Assembly: GCF_017104965.1 (NCBI RefSeq)
Contig: NZ_JAAGPR010000011.1
Span: 124,001 to 188,000, forward strand
Origin: Paraburkholderia sp. Ac-20340
GTDB lineage: Bacteria; Pseudomonadota; Gammaproteobacteria; Burkholderiales; Burkholderiaceae
Length of the DNA: 64,000 nt
Direction of reading: 5' to 3'
Made by a program: the position numbers and the translations under genes. The notes below the pieces were generated by a model. The model was not told the origin of the DNA, made no database searches, and worked only from the letters and a program-made list of their open reading frames with translations. Below are positions 63,039-64,000 of this stretch, one piece after another (position 1 is the stretch's first letter; every line of letters starts with the position of its first letter).

Positions 63039-64000
63039 TTGAGCACACTCGATATCGAGCCGGTGGCTTCATCGCCCATCCGCTCCGCCAGCGACGTTTC
63101 ACGCCTGATCAACGCCAGCACCGCGCGCGCGAGTCACACACGCGTGATCGTGCTGCTCGCGCTGGGCGGCGTGTTTCTCGACGCTTATGACCTCACGACG
63201 CTGTCCTATGGCATTCAGGACGTCGTGCGCGAATTCCATCTCACGCCTGCGCTAACCGGCTTTGTCACGTCGTCGATCATGATCGGCACGATTCTGGGCA
63301 GTCTGGTGGGCGGCTGGTTTACCGATCGTATCGGCCGCTATCAGGTCTTTATGGCCGACATGCTGTTTTTCGTGGTGGCCGCCATCGCGGCCGGGCTCGC
63401 GCCCAATGTCTGGGTATTGATTGCCGCACGCTTCGTGATGGGGCTGGGCGTGGGTATCGATCTACCCGTGGCGATGGCGTTTCTCTCCGAATTCTCCCGA
63501 TTTCAGGGCAGCGGTAATAAGGCGTCACGCCTCGCTGCGTGGTGCCCGATGTGGTACGCCGCTTCGTCCGTGTGCTTTCTGATCGTATTCGGCCTGTATT
63601 TTCTGCTGCCGCAGGAACACGCGGGCTGGTTGTGGCGCGCCTCGCTGATCTTCGGCGCCGTGCCTGCGCTCATCATTATCGCGGTGCGCAGCCGCTTCAT
63701 GAACGAGTCGCCGCTGTGGGCCGCCAATCAAGGCAAACTCGACGACGCCGTGCGTATCCTGCGCGAATCGTACGGGATTCGGGCGCACAAGGACGAACAT
63801 AAGGACGAGCACAAGGACGATGCCGCCAGCGCGGTTAGCCAGCCGCCCGTGAGCTTTCGCGTGCTGTTTCGCAAGCCTTATCTCGCGCGCACGATCGTCG
63901 CCAGCGTGATGAATCTGTGCATTCCGTTCGAATACACGGCCATCGCATTCTTTCTGCCGTCGATTCTTTCGCAGTTTCTCGGCGCTGGCGTGTTCGAAAC
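63039..64000 (+). CDS. Major facilitator superfamily transporter, N-terminal part (3' end outside window)
   Basis: A sugar- or organic-acid-type MFS permease. It starts at TTG 63039 with AGGGG seven bases upstream. FLDAYDLTTLSYGIQD begins helix 1, GGWFTDRIGRYQVF is the loop 2-3 signature (G-x3-D-R-x-G-R), and ESPLWAANQGKLDDAVRIL is the usual post-helix-6 motif. The central cytoplasmic loop carries three tandem HKDE-type units (63786-63821). 128 bases after the GH39-like gene, possibly its uptake partner. 320 codons are visible; the frame is open to the end. Confidence 0.88.
   Translation, partial: MSTLDIEPVASSPIRSASDVSRLINASTARASHTRVIVLLALGGVFLDAYDLTTLSYGIQDVVREFHLTPALTGFVTSSIMIGTILGSLVGGWFTDRIGRYQVFMADMLFFVVAAIAAGLAPNVWVLIAARFVMGLGVGIDLPVAMAFLSEFSRFQGSGNKASRLAAWCPMWYAASSVCFLIVFGLYFLLPQEHAGWLWRASLIFGAVPALIIIAVRSRFMNESPLWAANQGKLDDAVRILRESYGIRAHKDEHKDEHKDDAASAVSQPPVSFRVLFRKPYLARTIVASVMNLCIPFEYTAIAFFLPSILSQFLGAGVFE

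Overview
The window looks like chromosomal DNA of a Burkholderiaceae member, most likely Paraburkholderia or Caballeronia. This is inferred from the high GC content, a Burkholderia-type Gram-negative porin, a DUF4148 secreted protein, a long integrase of the DUF3701 type, short (type 2) ArgC, many LysR regulators paired divergently with their targets, and a contact-dependent inhibition locus in the Burkholderia order (A, I, B) whose exoprotein carries an NxxLYN-type toxin junction. No insertion sequence, CRISPR array, rRNA or replication origin was seen. Start codons were chosen by eye from ribosome binding sites and family N-termini.

Region 1 (1-19 kb) is ordinary metabolism and regulation. 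It holds the tail of an acid phosphatase, argC, a methyltransferase, a flavodoxin-like reductase operon, a lipocalin, a frameshifted ABC ATPase, a pentapeptide-repeat protein, an Old Yellow Enzyme, a porin, a solitary tyrosine recombinase, and a PhzF/winged-helix-ATPase operon facing an AraC regulator.

Region 2 (19.2-35.4 kb) is the most interesting part: a two-partner secretion/CDI island lying between a terminator and an initiator tRNA gene. A 2935-residue TpsA exoprotein ends in a short toxin-like module and overlaps its putative immunity gene by ATGA. Behind it are a fossil toxin tail with its own small immunity-like gene, a DUF6572 gene, a full TpsB transporter, an N-terminally truncated second TpsA with an unrelated C-terminus, a membrane immunity-like gene, and a second near-identical TpsB. 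This reads as a stockpile of toxin/immunity cassettes captured next to an active locus, with the transporter gene duplicated from start to stop codon.

Region 3 (35.4-45.2 kb) is a sulfate-ester cluster: a Tat-exported metallo-beta-lactamase-type alkylsulfatase, a Cys-type arylsulfatase, its formylglycine-generating enzyme, several membrane proteins and a divergent outer-membrane barrel.

Region 4 (45.2-57.6 kb) has a four-gene signalling cluster (FixJ-like regulator, histidine kinase, single-domain receiver, and a prokaryotic glutamate-receptor-like channel with an unusual pore). It is followed by a 1196-residue autotransporter adhesin, a GGDEF-EAL protein and a class A penicillin-binding protein.

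Region 5 (57.7-64 kb) has a His-rich secreted protein, a second initiator tRNA gene, an arsRC-acr3-arsH operon with its operator, a Tat-exported GH39-like lipoprotein, and the start of a major-facilitator transporter that runs off the end of the window.
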